From Acanthaster planci (Eukaryota > Echinodermata > Asteroidea > Valvatida > Acanthasteridae), in the NCBI RefSeq assembly GCF_001949145.1, contig NW_019091561.1, positions 427,527-451,769 on the forward strand: a stretch of 24,243 bases of DNA, in the 5' to 3' direction. How positions within the stretch are numbered: position 1 is the stretch's first letter; every line of letters begins with the position of its first letter. The position numbers and the translations under genes are program-made. This document shows, in pieces, positions 9,065 through 17,638 of the stretch. A model generated the notes under the pieces. The model ran no database searches. It was not told where the DNA came from and saw nothing but the letters and a program-made list of their open reading frames with translations.

Positions 9065-9310
9065 TTTTGAGCAGAAGAAAATAAAGGAAGAAGAAGCAAA
9101 AAAAAACCAGAACAAAAAGAATGCCTTTTTTGCAAAATTGCGAAAAAGCCAAAAAAAGGAAGAAAACCCAGAAGGAAAACAATAGCTGTTTTTGCAACAG
9201 CAAAAAAAGGAAAACCAGTTGTTTCGGCCTACTGCCGAAACAGTTAAACAAAAAAAATTTACGAAAACTAGAGGCAGTGTTTGTGAACAAACACAGGCTG
9301 TTTCGGAGTT
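9060..9310. repeat. Purine/A-rich low-complexity tract with serial short hairpins
   Basis: The plus strand is dominated by AAAAAGGAAGAAG-type sequence. Three perfect inverted repeats lie in 110 bp: GCTGTT-TTTGC-AACAGC (9185-9201), TGTTTCGGC-CTACT-GCCGAAACA (9220-9242) and GTGTTTGT-GA-ACAAACAC (9277-9294). A weaker pair lies at 9122-9150. Long ORFs on both strands here are low-complexity artefacts (Phe/Leu-rich or Lys-rich). Confidence 0.7.
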
Positions 9311-9465
9311 TGCTGTTTTGGTCAAACCGTGTTATAAAAGAAGAATGTTTGCAAAATTGATTTGATATGATAATATTGGAATACAGCTGAGTTGCCAAAA
9401 TATTTGCTATGTTGGCTATATATCTGTGTAGAAAGTCAATTTAAACAAGAAATCATTAATAAATT

Positions 9466-9777
9466 CATTGAGTGCACATTTAACGTCATGTGACTTGTCT
9501 CCTGACGACGTCATCATCACATATGGTGAATATTCCTCTCAAGCACGCCATTTTCAAGATATCTGCAAGATTTGAATCCGATCGGACATCTACCGGTACT
9601 TCAGGAGATATACATGTAATTCCCTAAACAGTGCACATTTAGCGTCACTTTATTTATAGCCTGATGAAGTAATCAGCACAGCAGGTCAACATTTGTCTGT
9701 AACACTTTGCTTTCTAGTTATCTGCAAAATTTCAACGAGATAGGACATGTCCTTCAGGAGATAGAAGGCTTTGAAGT
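9466..9777. repeat. Two further units of the about 152-bp tandem family
   Basis: GAGTGCACATTTAACGTCATG starts a partial unit at 9468. It continues through CAAGATATCTGCAAG to TCAGGAGATATACATG at 9601 and TCAGGAGATAGAAGG at 9754 (spacing 153). The order of motifs matches the array at 7260-7860, about 1.6 kb away, so the array was interrupted by other DNA or seeded twice. Confidence 0.85.
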
Positions 9778-10140
9778 TCATGCCAAGTCAAACAACGTGT
9801 ACAAAACATATGGGGAAAATGAAATATTGAAAAATCAGTAAAAAATAAGGTGATGACATCATGACGTCAACCCTTTGCAATAAATCTTGCATCAGAATCT
9901 TTGTTGGCTGTCACTCGTTTGCAGAAACACTGCTCCTTTAAGTTCATGTCACGTGATTTTGTGCTTAAACCGAACAATTTTTATGGCATTTTTATCAGGG
10001 TCTTTGTTGGTTATCACTTTGGGAACTATCAAACATTGTAAAGTGGCCAAAATTATGGCTTGAAAGCGTGTACAAAGTTAACGGGCTAGAAACACATGTA
10101 CAGGAAAACTGCTGCTTGAATTTCACATCACATGATGTGT
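9778..10140. repeat. Degenerate copy or copies of the second TGACGTCA repeat family
   Basis: ACGTGTACAAAACATATGGGG (9795) followed by AAAATCAGTAAAAAATAAGG, then GATGACATCATGACGTCAAC (TGACGTCA at 9862-9869), repeats the order seen at 8741-9064. GCGTGTACAAAGTTAACGGGC at 10065 marks another decayed unit. GTCACGTGAT recurs near 9948. Confidence 0.6.
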
Positions 10141-10533
10141 CTAAACAGGAAAAAATTATGAAACATTATTTGATAATCTGACTCTTGGGTATATTTGCAA
10201 TCAAACAGAAGGGAAAATTTAGTCTGAATTCTCTTTCGTTCTGGTAGAAATTGAGGACTGCTCACGAATTATGCTGGACAATTGTGTGTACAAACCCTAT
10301 GTTGTGCAACAACGCCATCTATCGTTTGTAGTTTGCTTGTTTTGTTTCATTTAAAGGGGTAAGGGAGGTTCAAAGTTTCTTATATTTGATGATGCCATTT
10401 CTTTCCATGGTTAGAGAAAAAACAAATTGGGGTAAATTTTTTTGACAGCTTGTAGCCCAACCCATGAAAAACCTGGAAAGGGTGAATGTATATGTACATG
10501 TAAATGTAGCGAATATGCAAGTAAAATACTTAC
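10141..10533. other. Putative intron 1 of the minus-strand PHM/PAM-like gene
   Basis: No exon is recognisable here on either strand. If the exon at 10534-10740 is real, this stretch is intronic on the minus strand. I also searched lower coordinates for the next expected PHM exon (a DTYxC block and the HHM copper motif) and did not find it, so intron 1 is either very long or the exon is outside the window. Confidence 0.4.
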
Positions 10534-10740
10534 GTTTTGTGGAAGAACACCTGGCATGAACACATCCAGATAAAAGAAGTTTGGGTCCGGCTCATTTTCA
10601 TCTTCCTCTAACAGGTCACTATGACGACGTATCATGTCCATCCTCCGAGGATCTAACTGCTCCCCAAAGCAAACTCTCATAACAGCAAGCAAGAAGAGGA
10701 TATCTCTAAGTGGCTTCAACGAAGCCAAAAATGATTCCAT
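10534..10740 (-). CDS. PAM: First coding exon of a PHM/PAM-family copper monooxygenase (partial)
   Basis: Peptidylglycine alpha-hydroxylating monooxygenase starts C-terminal amidation of peptide hormones in secretory granules, using copper and ascorbate. The 69 codons read MESFLASLKPLRD, then a hydrophobic core ILFLLAVMRVCFG typical of a signal peptide, an acidic linker (LLEEDENEPDPN), and FYLDVFMPGVLPQN. The last block fits the beginning of the Cu2 monooxygenase N-domain, where human PAM has a LDIRMPGVTP block just before DTYFC. The exon ends at CAAAAC|GTAAGT, an excellent donor, at the place where the conserved DTYxC block should follow in the next exon. The ATG (10740) has A at -3 and G at +4. 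An acceptor reading (TTTGAG|TGG, exon from 10755) is possible but lacks a pyrimidine tract. Copper ligands and catalytic residues lie downstream and are not seen. The family call rests on a short motif plus signal peptide plus exon boundary. Confidence 0.6.
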
Positions 10741-11036
10741 GATTTTCCAGTTCCACTCAAACATATACATGTACATACACAGGTCAGTTTTCACAACAAT
10801 CCATTCTTCACCAGTTTGGGGGAGGGATGTCTTTACTTAACACACATAATGTGTATGTACGCATATACCAGTTCACATGCAGGTATCAGCAGTACATGTA
10901 CGTGCAGCATCCCATTAACGTCTTGCAGTAAGCACCGTCTACATGTAGCAATGTACCGTACATACAGGGTATGGTAGATTCCACTGATGACCTGAGAGAT
11001 AACTGTTGAGAAATATATACATAAAATAGACATTAT
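10741..11036 (-). other. Upstream region of the PHM/PAM-like exon
   Basis: If the minus-strand start at 10740 is right, this is 5' UTR and promoter DNA. TACATGTA-like words lie at 10764-10775, 10892-10903 and 10940-10955. I see no TATA box at a convincing distance. The minus-strand ORF at 10833-11033 has no family signal. Confidence 0.35.
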
Positions 11037-11340
11037 CTATTCATAATAAGTGGCATTCAATTGATCATAACTACATGTTATTGAGAAAATTGGAAAATAG
11101 CTAGCAAAATGATTGGGTGTGATGTCACAAGTGTTCAAGTTCTGGTGGATAACACACAGATGCTCCATTTCCAGAAGATAAGAAGCAGAACATCTAATCA
11201 AATTCAATGCTTTTTTGAGTCTGAGAGAGTGAGTCTGGGAGAGTATACATGTACATGTACATATGTCAACATCAGGTAAAAACAGGTTCAGGAAAAGCTT
11301 TCTACCATGTGCAATACATGCCTTCAACTCAACATTTAAA
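11037..11340 (-). pseudogene. Possible FANCD2-like fragment (weak)
   Basis: The open minus-strand frame (ATG at 11327, TAG just below 11040) contains LKACIAHGRKLFLNLFLPDVD, then, after a TACATGTACATGTA-encoded CTCTC insert, LKKALNLIRCSASYLLEMEHLC and ITPNH. In order and approximate spacing these recall the late FANCD2 stretch C-x3-GR-LF-x3-FL...D...LL-HHLC...LTxH (Fanconi anaemia DNA-repair scaffold). Residue identity is modest and the GHSK that follows HLC in FANCD2 is missing. Pyrimidine-rich CAG acceptors precede the second block. It could be a decayed fragment, a diverged terminal exon, or coincidence. No other FANCD2 exon is recognisable in the window. Confidence 0.15.
11246..11262. repeat. 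TACATGTACATGTACAT cluster
   Basis: Perfect overlapping copies of TACATGTA interrupt the possible FANCD2-like frame and encode its anomalous Cys-Thr run. Confidence 0.8.
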
Positions 11341-11715
11341 AGATGATTGAAATGAATTGGAAAAGTTCTATATCTGATGTTCTACATGAGCAATACTTTT
11401 CCCCCAATTTGGCATTTTAAGATAATTGAAAGTGTGATTTAACGTATCATTTTTAAGCACATATAACTGTAAAGTTGTTTATATTAAAAAATTTACATGT
11501 TGTATGATTGTATTGTTAGTGTTGTATTGTACATGTATTTTATGTACATGTAATTTTATATCATCAGGAAACCAAATTTCATTTTCTTTTTACATGCTTG
11601 AAGGAAATGACAAAGAAACAAAGAAAAAAATAAATATACAAAACAGGTGGTTCCTCTCTACTCCTTAATTACTCGGTATCTTTTGACACTGTCGATTATG
11701 ATACATGTATATAAT
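11341..11715. other. No recognised gene
   Basis: AT-rich DNA with TACATGTA-type words at 11523-11552 and no coding signal. Confidence 0.5.
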
Positions 11716-11965
11716 GTACAACCAACTCTTTGGTTCCAAATACTGACGCCAATATTCACGACCCACTCTATGGTAGTGAATATTGCCATCAATATTAACA
11801 ACCAAAATTCATTACTCGCTCTCTGGTCGCCAAAACTGCCGTCAATAATTGCAACCACAATACACGACTTGCTCTTCAGTCACGAATATTGAAGCCTGAA
11901 TTTGCGACCAAACTTCACGACTCATTGCATCTCCAGTCACAAGTATTATTGCGAATTTTTTTCCA
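11716..11965. repeat. 53-bp tandem repeat, about 4.5 copies
   Basis: Units begin with CACGACCCACTC at 11757, CATTACTCGCTC at 11810, CACGACTTGCTC at 11863 and CACGACTCATTGC at 11916. The spacing is exactly 53 bp each time. A shortened unit precedes at 11716-11756 and the last fades into a T run near 11960. Conserved unit parts are the CTCTxTGGT core, AATATTGCCxTCAATATT and GCAACCAAAATT. Because 53 is not a multiple of 3, a protein-coding repeat is unlikely. Unit length is stable although bases have diverged. Confidence 0.9.
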
Positions 11966-13204
11966 GCAATCCAGATAAAGAGAGAAGTTACTTTTAAACA
12001 TTGTGCCCCCTGCATTGTGCCAAAACTGCCCAGCCAAATAAAAACTTGAGATCAAGCTAAAAAATGTAGGTAATTACACATGCGTGTGAACACAAAAGTA
12101 GACAGACACCTGTCTACACTTCTGGAATGATAGCCATTGCCAAAAAAAAATTTAAAGTGGCTATAGTTACTGTTCTGCTGAGGAACTTAGTTTAAAACAG
12201 ATTCTTGACAGAGCCTCTCATTTGAGAACTCTGCATTTGACTTTTCATTTTAATTAGGGCATTCGCCAAATTGAACCTTTTATATTTTCTTATTTTTCTT
12301 TTCTTCCCGTCTGCCACTTTTACTCTTCAAGACACACGCTGTTCGGGTGTGCTCCACCTGAAACTTTCTGTGCCAGCGTAAAATAATGTTTTGTAAGTAG
12401 TCAAAGTTCAATGAGCTTCTGATAAAATTATCTCCACTTTATCTGATGTCTAATTTGAATGATAATGATGTATTTGCTCAAGTACTAGTATCTTTGCCTA
12501 TTATGGCATGTTTTGAATATCTAAATCAGAACTCTGAATTTTCTCTAGAAATTTATTTTTTCGGTAATTTATTTCCGTCAATTTTGTGTTGATTGTGTAA
12601 TATCTGGTGTTGGCTAAAGGTTAATTTTAACATACTTTCACGGACTGATTTTGCCATGTTCCTAATTACTCAAAGTTATTTTTATGTTCAGAGTTCTTGT
12701 CCAGAAACACATTGTATATAAACTCTTGCTTAAGGAGCAATTCGTTACTGTTTCTTTTTGCTGCATCAGACTGTCTGCACTGGTGTAACTGTTCTACACA
12801 ATTCTGTTTCCATGGATTGCTGGGGTGAAAAATTTTAAGTTGTATTTCTGTGTCTGAAATGTTGTTTCATTTTATTAGAAACTGTATCATTTTTTATTTG
12901 AAACTGTACCATTTTTGACTGCTGTTTAACCTTTGCACTATAACAATGTCTACACAAAGACACAATTACAATGTAGATCCACTGTTGACTTCAACTGTTT
13001 ACCTAATGTTTTTCTTTTTCCTAGTTTGATTCTTTTCAGAATTGAATAAAACATTTACATTATTTTGATACTTAGAACTCCACATCCATCTCCCCTCACA
13101 ACAGTTAAGTTAAGGTTCCAATAACCATTCTACTTCTAAATTCTATATTTAGAGCACTCCACAATTATCACTGCCAATCTACATGTACATTGTATGTAAC
13201 AGTT
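11966..13204 (+). other. T-rich non-coding stretch resembling 3' UTR or intron
   Basis: No open frame with family signal is present. The plus strand is T-rich, with repeated GAAACTGTAYCATTTTT at 12880-12917 and AATAAA at 13045-13050, so it could be a plus-strand 3' UTR. No plus-strand exon upstream supports that, so it remains unassigned. Confidence 0.35.
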
Positions 13205-13207
13205 TTA

Positions 13208-13420
13208 AATTCAGAGGCATTAGGTTAGCTCTATCAGTACGCTCATTGCTATGCAACCCTGGTACGCCAGGATCGAGCCTGATTGATACACATTTTTTTT
13301 CCTTCTTTATTTTCTCAATCAGATCGCATCTTTGCTTTCTACACCTGCTTTTCTTTCCATTTTTGGTAGATCTGTTCATACCCCTGGAGGATTTTTAAGG
13401 AAAATAAAGTCTGAAATCCA
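13208..13420 (+). mobile_element. tRNA-derived SINE
   Basis: TAGCTCTATCAGTACGC at 13226-13242 resembles the RNA polymerase III box A of a tRNA D arm. GGATCGAGCCT at 13270-13280 resembles box B in the T arm (GGTTCGANTCC), at the normal distance of about 40 nt. CCAGG/CCTG can pair around the T loop. Downstream is a T-rich unrelated body and an end with GGAAAATAAAGTCTGAAATCC near 13398-13418. Clear target site duplications were not found, so the ends are approximate. Confidence 0.6.
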
Positions 13421-14233
13421 TTCATTATGACTGGTCTTGTTCCTGTTCCCAACAAACATGACTGGTGCAAAACTCTAGACCTGTAAACCGTCTAAACTTA
13501 ACTTCACGTAGCCAGTCCCTATAAAATTGAAAAGAAAATTGAATTTGGGGGTTATCACCTTATATTTCTAGTGAAACACGCAAGGCTAACATCTTTCTGA
13601 AAGTCACCAGAAGTTCTGTTTTTGTCTGATTTTGCACTGTTTTCTATGGGGGTATATTTAGTATAGAGCAACCCTAAGAGTAACACTCAGGCTAAGGGCA
13701 TGCTTATTGCAATAAACAAAACATTGTTAAGTCTGATACATTTGGACATGGTTGGTGATAGTCCAGTTCTGGAGCACTTCATTGGCCCTCCCTTCCAATA
13801 TTGATTTCATTCAACATCAATATCCTCGGATTTCACCTACAAAACAGTCCTAAAACTGTCTAATGTGCCCACTTTAAGACTCCGTGGGAATTGGAGATGC
13901 CAACAATTGTGAGGTAGTTTACTTATTGTTTTGGGATAATTCTTCATTGGTCTACACAGGGCACTACTCCTGCTTCGAAGCGAGGATCTCGAAAACCGCA
14001 CTCATAAAAGCACATTTCTTTCCCAACGTAAATACTTTTCATTCAATACAATATAGTTAATCATTCAGTTGCAAGCTTTGTTGGACCCTGAATCCTAAAA
14101 CAGTGGTAAGGAATTTTGTTACATTTATTAGATGCTCTGTTGATGGGATTTTGTCATAAATTTGGAAGGTAATTTGTGCGTTTAATAGTGACCCTTTAGT
14201 TTCACTCTTGCATGAAGCGTGAGGTCAAAAAAC
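13421..14233. other. No recognised gene
   Basis: I see no coding exon, RNA gene or clear repeat in this stretch. Confidence 0.45.
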
Positions 14234-14326
14234 AGACGGTTTAGAAACAGTTGAATGGTTGGTGTTAATCCCCCTTCATGTTGTCTTTTGGTGTTGGACA
14301 GTTCAACGGTTTGAAAGGAACCGTCT
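14234..14326 (+). repeat. Imperfect foldback, about 93 nt
   Basis: AGACGGTTTAGAAACAGTTG at 14234-14253, extended to about 14259, can pair with CAGTTCAACGGTTTGAAAGG and the following AACCGTCT at 14299-14326. The terminal AGACGGTT/AACCGTCT 8-bp stem is perfect and the inner stem carries small bulges. The loop is about 40 nt. It could be a small inverted-repeat transposon relic, or a precursor-like hairpin if transcribed. Confidence 0.6.
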
Positions 14327-14442
14327 GCCCTGGACTGTCTAGCTCCAAGAGCAACCCTGGCAACAATGGAGTTTGTGGCTTACACAGCCATAGTTGTGAA
14401 CAAAAGATCTTATTCAAGGGAACTTCACTGGCCCCGGTTGGT

Positions 14443-14502
14443 CGGTCAGCCTTCCTGGGCTGGCCGTGAGGATTAGTGGTTAACACCTTGTGATAGAGAC
14501 GC
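14443..14502 (+). ncRNA. tRNA-His-like 5' half (pseudo-tRNA or SINE head)
   Basis: GCCGTGA (14463) followed by ATTAGTGGTTAACACC and then TTGTGATAG resembles the animal tRNA-His acceptor 5' strand, D arm (TAGTGGTTA, box A) and GTG anticodon region. No T arm (box B) or matching 3' acceptor strand follows, so it is a fragment, not a working tRNA. A GC-rich hairpin (GGTCAGCC-TTCCT-GGGCTGGCC, one G.T pair) lies directly before it at 14445-14466. Confidence 0.3.
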
Positions 14503-14509
14503 AAAATCA

Positions 14510-15340
14510 ACTGCATTCTAGGCTACAGACATTTATCTCGCTTCAGATACATTTTGAGTGGGTATTTCACGACAAAAAGGCATCGCCACAAGATCATTGT
14601 TCATCTTTAAGCATTTTTAGACTAGAAAACAAATACATTTATATGGGAGTGACAGGAAATGCCCAACACGGTTGCCTCAATTTACCGCCTGATTTATCGT
14701 CTCTTAAAGGAAATATCAACATAGACACAATTTGAATTTATTTGGAACTTCAGTCACGTGTACCATATTCTTTAAAGGTAATAAAAAGTCAAACTCCGCA
14801 TCAAATAGTGCTTAAAGTATGTGTCAAGGTTTGGTTCAGACAGGGCTTGGCCATTTTTTGCCAAACTTCGGATCGGTTGGGGTTCGGACATGTACACATG
14901 TATACACGTACAGTGCACACTGAGACATCGAAAGGTTTGCTACGATCGTGCCGCAAAGGACTATAAAGTATTTTTAAGTATAAAATTATGAATCTCTTAT
15001 CTCTCCCCATCCACGAGCAACTTTGATTTGAATACCTTTTTCATAAAGTGTTTCCCCAGAGTTTGTTTACGAGTACATTCCATATAAAGTTACCACCGGA
15101 GGTGTGACAGTTTCTGACCATGTTTTGCCGACCAGAAGTGCTTGTGTTCGGACCACGCTTGACTCAACAAAGCGATCATAAGATATGTGCAAATAGGAAA
15201 AAACATCATGCTCAATTAGGACTTTCCTCCAGATTAAAATTAGATTTCGAGCAAATTGTGTTTTGGTTATTTTTGCGAAATAGATGGCTTTCAAAAACTA
15301 CGAAAATGGCTTTTGTTGCATATCTGAGGAGGAACCTTTC
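14510..15340. other. No recognised gene
   Basis: Several 70-90 codon ORFs overlap on both strands without family resemblance. TACATGTA-like words occur at 14888-14912. Confidence 0.5.
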
Positions 15341-16105
15341 CAAGGACGGCGTGCACATGACCAACAGGGCGATTTTCCATCAGCCTCTTTTTAAAGGATA
15401 ACAGCATTTTGTTATTTGAGATCTGGCAAATTCCATTACAACGTATTCGCACTACGATCAAACCCTTCATGGTCAAATGAAAGGCAAGTTAGGCAACCGC
15501 GCGAACAAAAATCTCCTCGCGTGCTGCGCTGAAGCACAGCATGCACCGAACCGCTTAGCAAAATTTTCATCCGGGAATGCCTTGGATCGAGCGCAAGTCC
15601 GACTGTGATCGGCATCAAACCAAAATTCGTTTTGCACTCCATTTATGAGACCATTGGCCTAATATAGAACGTCATTACCCTAATATGGAACGTAAGGGCG
15701 TGGCTATCAGAGATTGGCAAATAAAATAATAAATCTGAATATACATGAGCACAATTGGATGTAGTGAGAATTTAGAAACATTATGCAGCAACAATGCCGT
15801 ATGTGGCGTGTTCTTGGTTGATTTATAAGTGATTCTCACCACATGCTTTTTACAACCATCTCATGATGCCGGCCATAGTAAGTTTCAGTATGTCGCCTGT
15901 GTGGAGCACGCCGTACAACTCGTTATCCATTTTTCGTTGTGTTTGTTTTTTATTAAGTTTTCTTGTATTTTTGTATGTATTCCCACGTGCTATCAAAGAA
16001 ATGCCTTATTAAAGTCGTAAATCCGAACCGAACAGTTTGGTTCGGTTCAAAAGTGCCTTGTTTGATGATTTTTGCCTCGGTTCGGTGATTCGCCGGCTGC
16101 CCTAG
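15341..16105 (+). repeat. Dispersed repeat, copy B
   Basis: Same family and orientation as 5533-6335, with the best-conserved core at 15396-15875. Landmarks include GGATAACAGCATTTTG, GTGATCGGCATCAAACC, GGAACGTAAGGGCGTGG, GAGATTGGCAAATAA, AATGCCGTATGTGGCG and GATTCTCACCACATG. It contains a 21-bp internal direct duplication (CCTAATAT-GAACGT at 15658 and 15679) that copy A lacks. Toward the end lies a perfect 9-bp-stem hairpin GAACCGAAC-AGTTTG-GTTCGGTTC (16025-16048). Confidence 0.75.
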
Positions 16106-17367
16106 ATTAAATTGTGTTTGTTTTGATTTACTGTGCATTTAAGTTTAATAGGTAAAGTCAAACACCAGAGATTAGTGTAAAACCTGACATGTTTGTTTTT
16201 CCAACATGAATTTTGTGCAGCCACAAGGTATTCAAAGAGTACAAAAGAATCGTACGTACAAACATATTGCAACGTGCACGAGTGTACTATTGACTTCAAG
16301 AAAAAACATGTATCCTTAAATCGTGCAGGTGCAGCCGCGAAGTACATGTACATGTACATGTAGAAAGCGCGTAGTTCTTCCTCGATCCTACACATGAAAA
16401 CCTGCGAGTGCGCAATGCTGAGTCCCAGCTTGTGCACACGGGCAAAAAAAAAAAATAAAAAGTTGTTTTATCTATAACTACATTTTGGCGAACAGAACAC
16501 TGCATGTACGTCATGTATGATTCAGGTAAATACTATTTCGAGTTAGTATATATTCTGCAGGTTACATGAATACAGTAAAGTGTGTATTTGACTCATGATA
16601 ACGAGACAAAATATCAAGATTACAGGCTATCGAGACCTGAGAAGACTTGTCTGGAAACCGACAGCGCAGATACATTTCACACTTTATTAGCAACACAACT
16701 ACTCAATACACATATTTATTCAAGAAGTTAAAACAGTCTCCCGATCTAAATCCTCCTGATCTAAATCCTCCTGCGGAGCTGCAAAGTAAAGATCTATTAT
16801 TATGACTCATCCACCAGATCGCAGAAGTCTATGATGCAGTAATGCGATGAGCTGTCCATTGTTTACAAGAAGCTGCAGAGAAACCGGTGTATTCGACCGC
16901 AATGGTTTGGCCAGCCTGGCTGAAGCGTTCGTCTGTTCGATGATGACTGTCGGTGGGCTTACCGTTTACAAAGCGTTGAACGCTTTCAAAAGCATTTGTA
17001 CAGTGTATTTTGACCTCACACCTAAATTCTACCCAGTGCTCTCAAATAATCTGTGCTTAATATCATTTCTTCCAACTTATAAGCTGACTTCTTGTGTTTT
17101 AAAGATGTATTTTCCTGCCATATGTACATGTTCTGGGGCCAGTGTGCATAGTCCATGGCATAGTCAACAGTGCCCTCTCGTGGTGAAACAGTTTGTTGTG
17201 CTGTAAGTTTAGCTATGCGTTATATGTATTGTTTACCTTTTCTCTTTATTTCTTATTGTAGTTAATGTGACAAGAAGGCAACTGTAGTGGCATAAATGGC
17301 AGTTGTAAGCTGGTTACTAGAGTGAATAAAACATGAGCTGTGTTCATAAACCGGTGTTTACACTTAC
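16106..17367. other. No accepted gene; weak ORF at 16847-17206
   Basis: It contains a TACATGTACATGTACATGTA cluster (16343-16362) and a 16-bp direct duplication GATCTAAATCCTCCT at 16743-16774. A 119-codon plus-strand ORF runs from ATG 16847 to TAA 17206, with AATAAA 119 bases later (17325-17330). It resembles no family I know, and its last codon overlaps a GTAAGT-like donor (GTGCT|GTAAGT), so an exon is possible but unsupported. Confidence 0.4.
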
Positions 17368-17508
17368 ATTCAGGAAGGAATGAGTAATTTTTCCGTTTAA
17401 ACCAGAAACGCTTCTACCATTGAACTCAAAATTGAAGTTACCATCTTCTTCTTGTGCAATTAAACAGCATGCCAATGATACAGTGAAAATTGAGATGTCA
17501 AGACACAC
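17368..17508 (-). CDS. Candidate internal exon, product unknown
   Basis: The 47-codon minus-strand frame lies between an acceptor-like TTGGCAG (AG at 17509-17510) and a strong donor CTGAAT|GTAAGT (after 17368), with both boundaries in phase 0. The peptide has a hydrophobic half (LDISIFTVSLACCLIA) and a polar half (NFNFEFNGRSVSGLNGK). The acceptor pyrimidine tract is poor, and an alternative acceptor lies nearer the donor (CACAAG). I do not recognise the family. The donor and codon pattern make it a little better than the surrounding ORFs. Confidence 0.2.
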
Positions 17509-17638
17509 CTGCCAACATGCATGCTGACGACTGTTTCCTGAGCAGAGCAACATCCAGTGTACATATATCTATAGTCACAACCAAAGATCTTATGGCACTG
17601 CATAGCGGCCCACGATGAGGAACTCTGCCAAAAGAGTA

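Noticed and set aside
8931-9398. Long overlapping minus-strand ORFs (up to 155 codons) and a plus-strand Lys-rich ORF
   Set aside because: They fall in an A-rich/T-rich low-complexity tract and translate to Phe/Leu or Lys runs. Openness follows from composition, not coding selection.
16847-17206. 119-codon plus-strand ORF with downstream AATAAA
   Set aside because: It has an ATG, but no recognisable domain, no convincing splice or promoter context, and composition like the surroundings. It is kept only as a note in the region entry.
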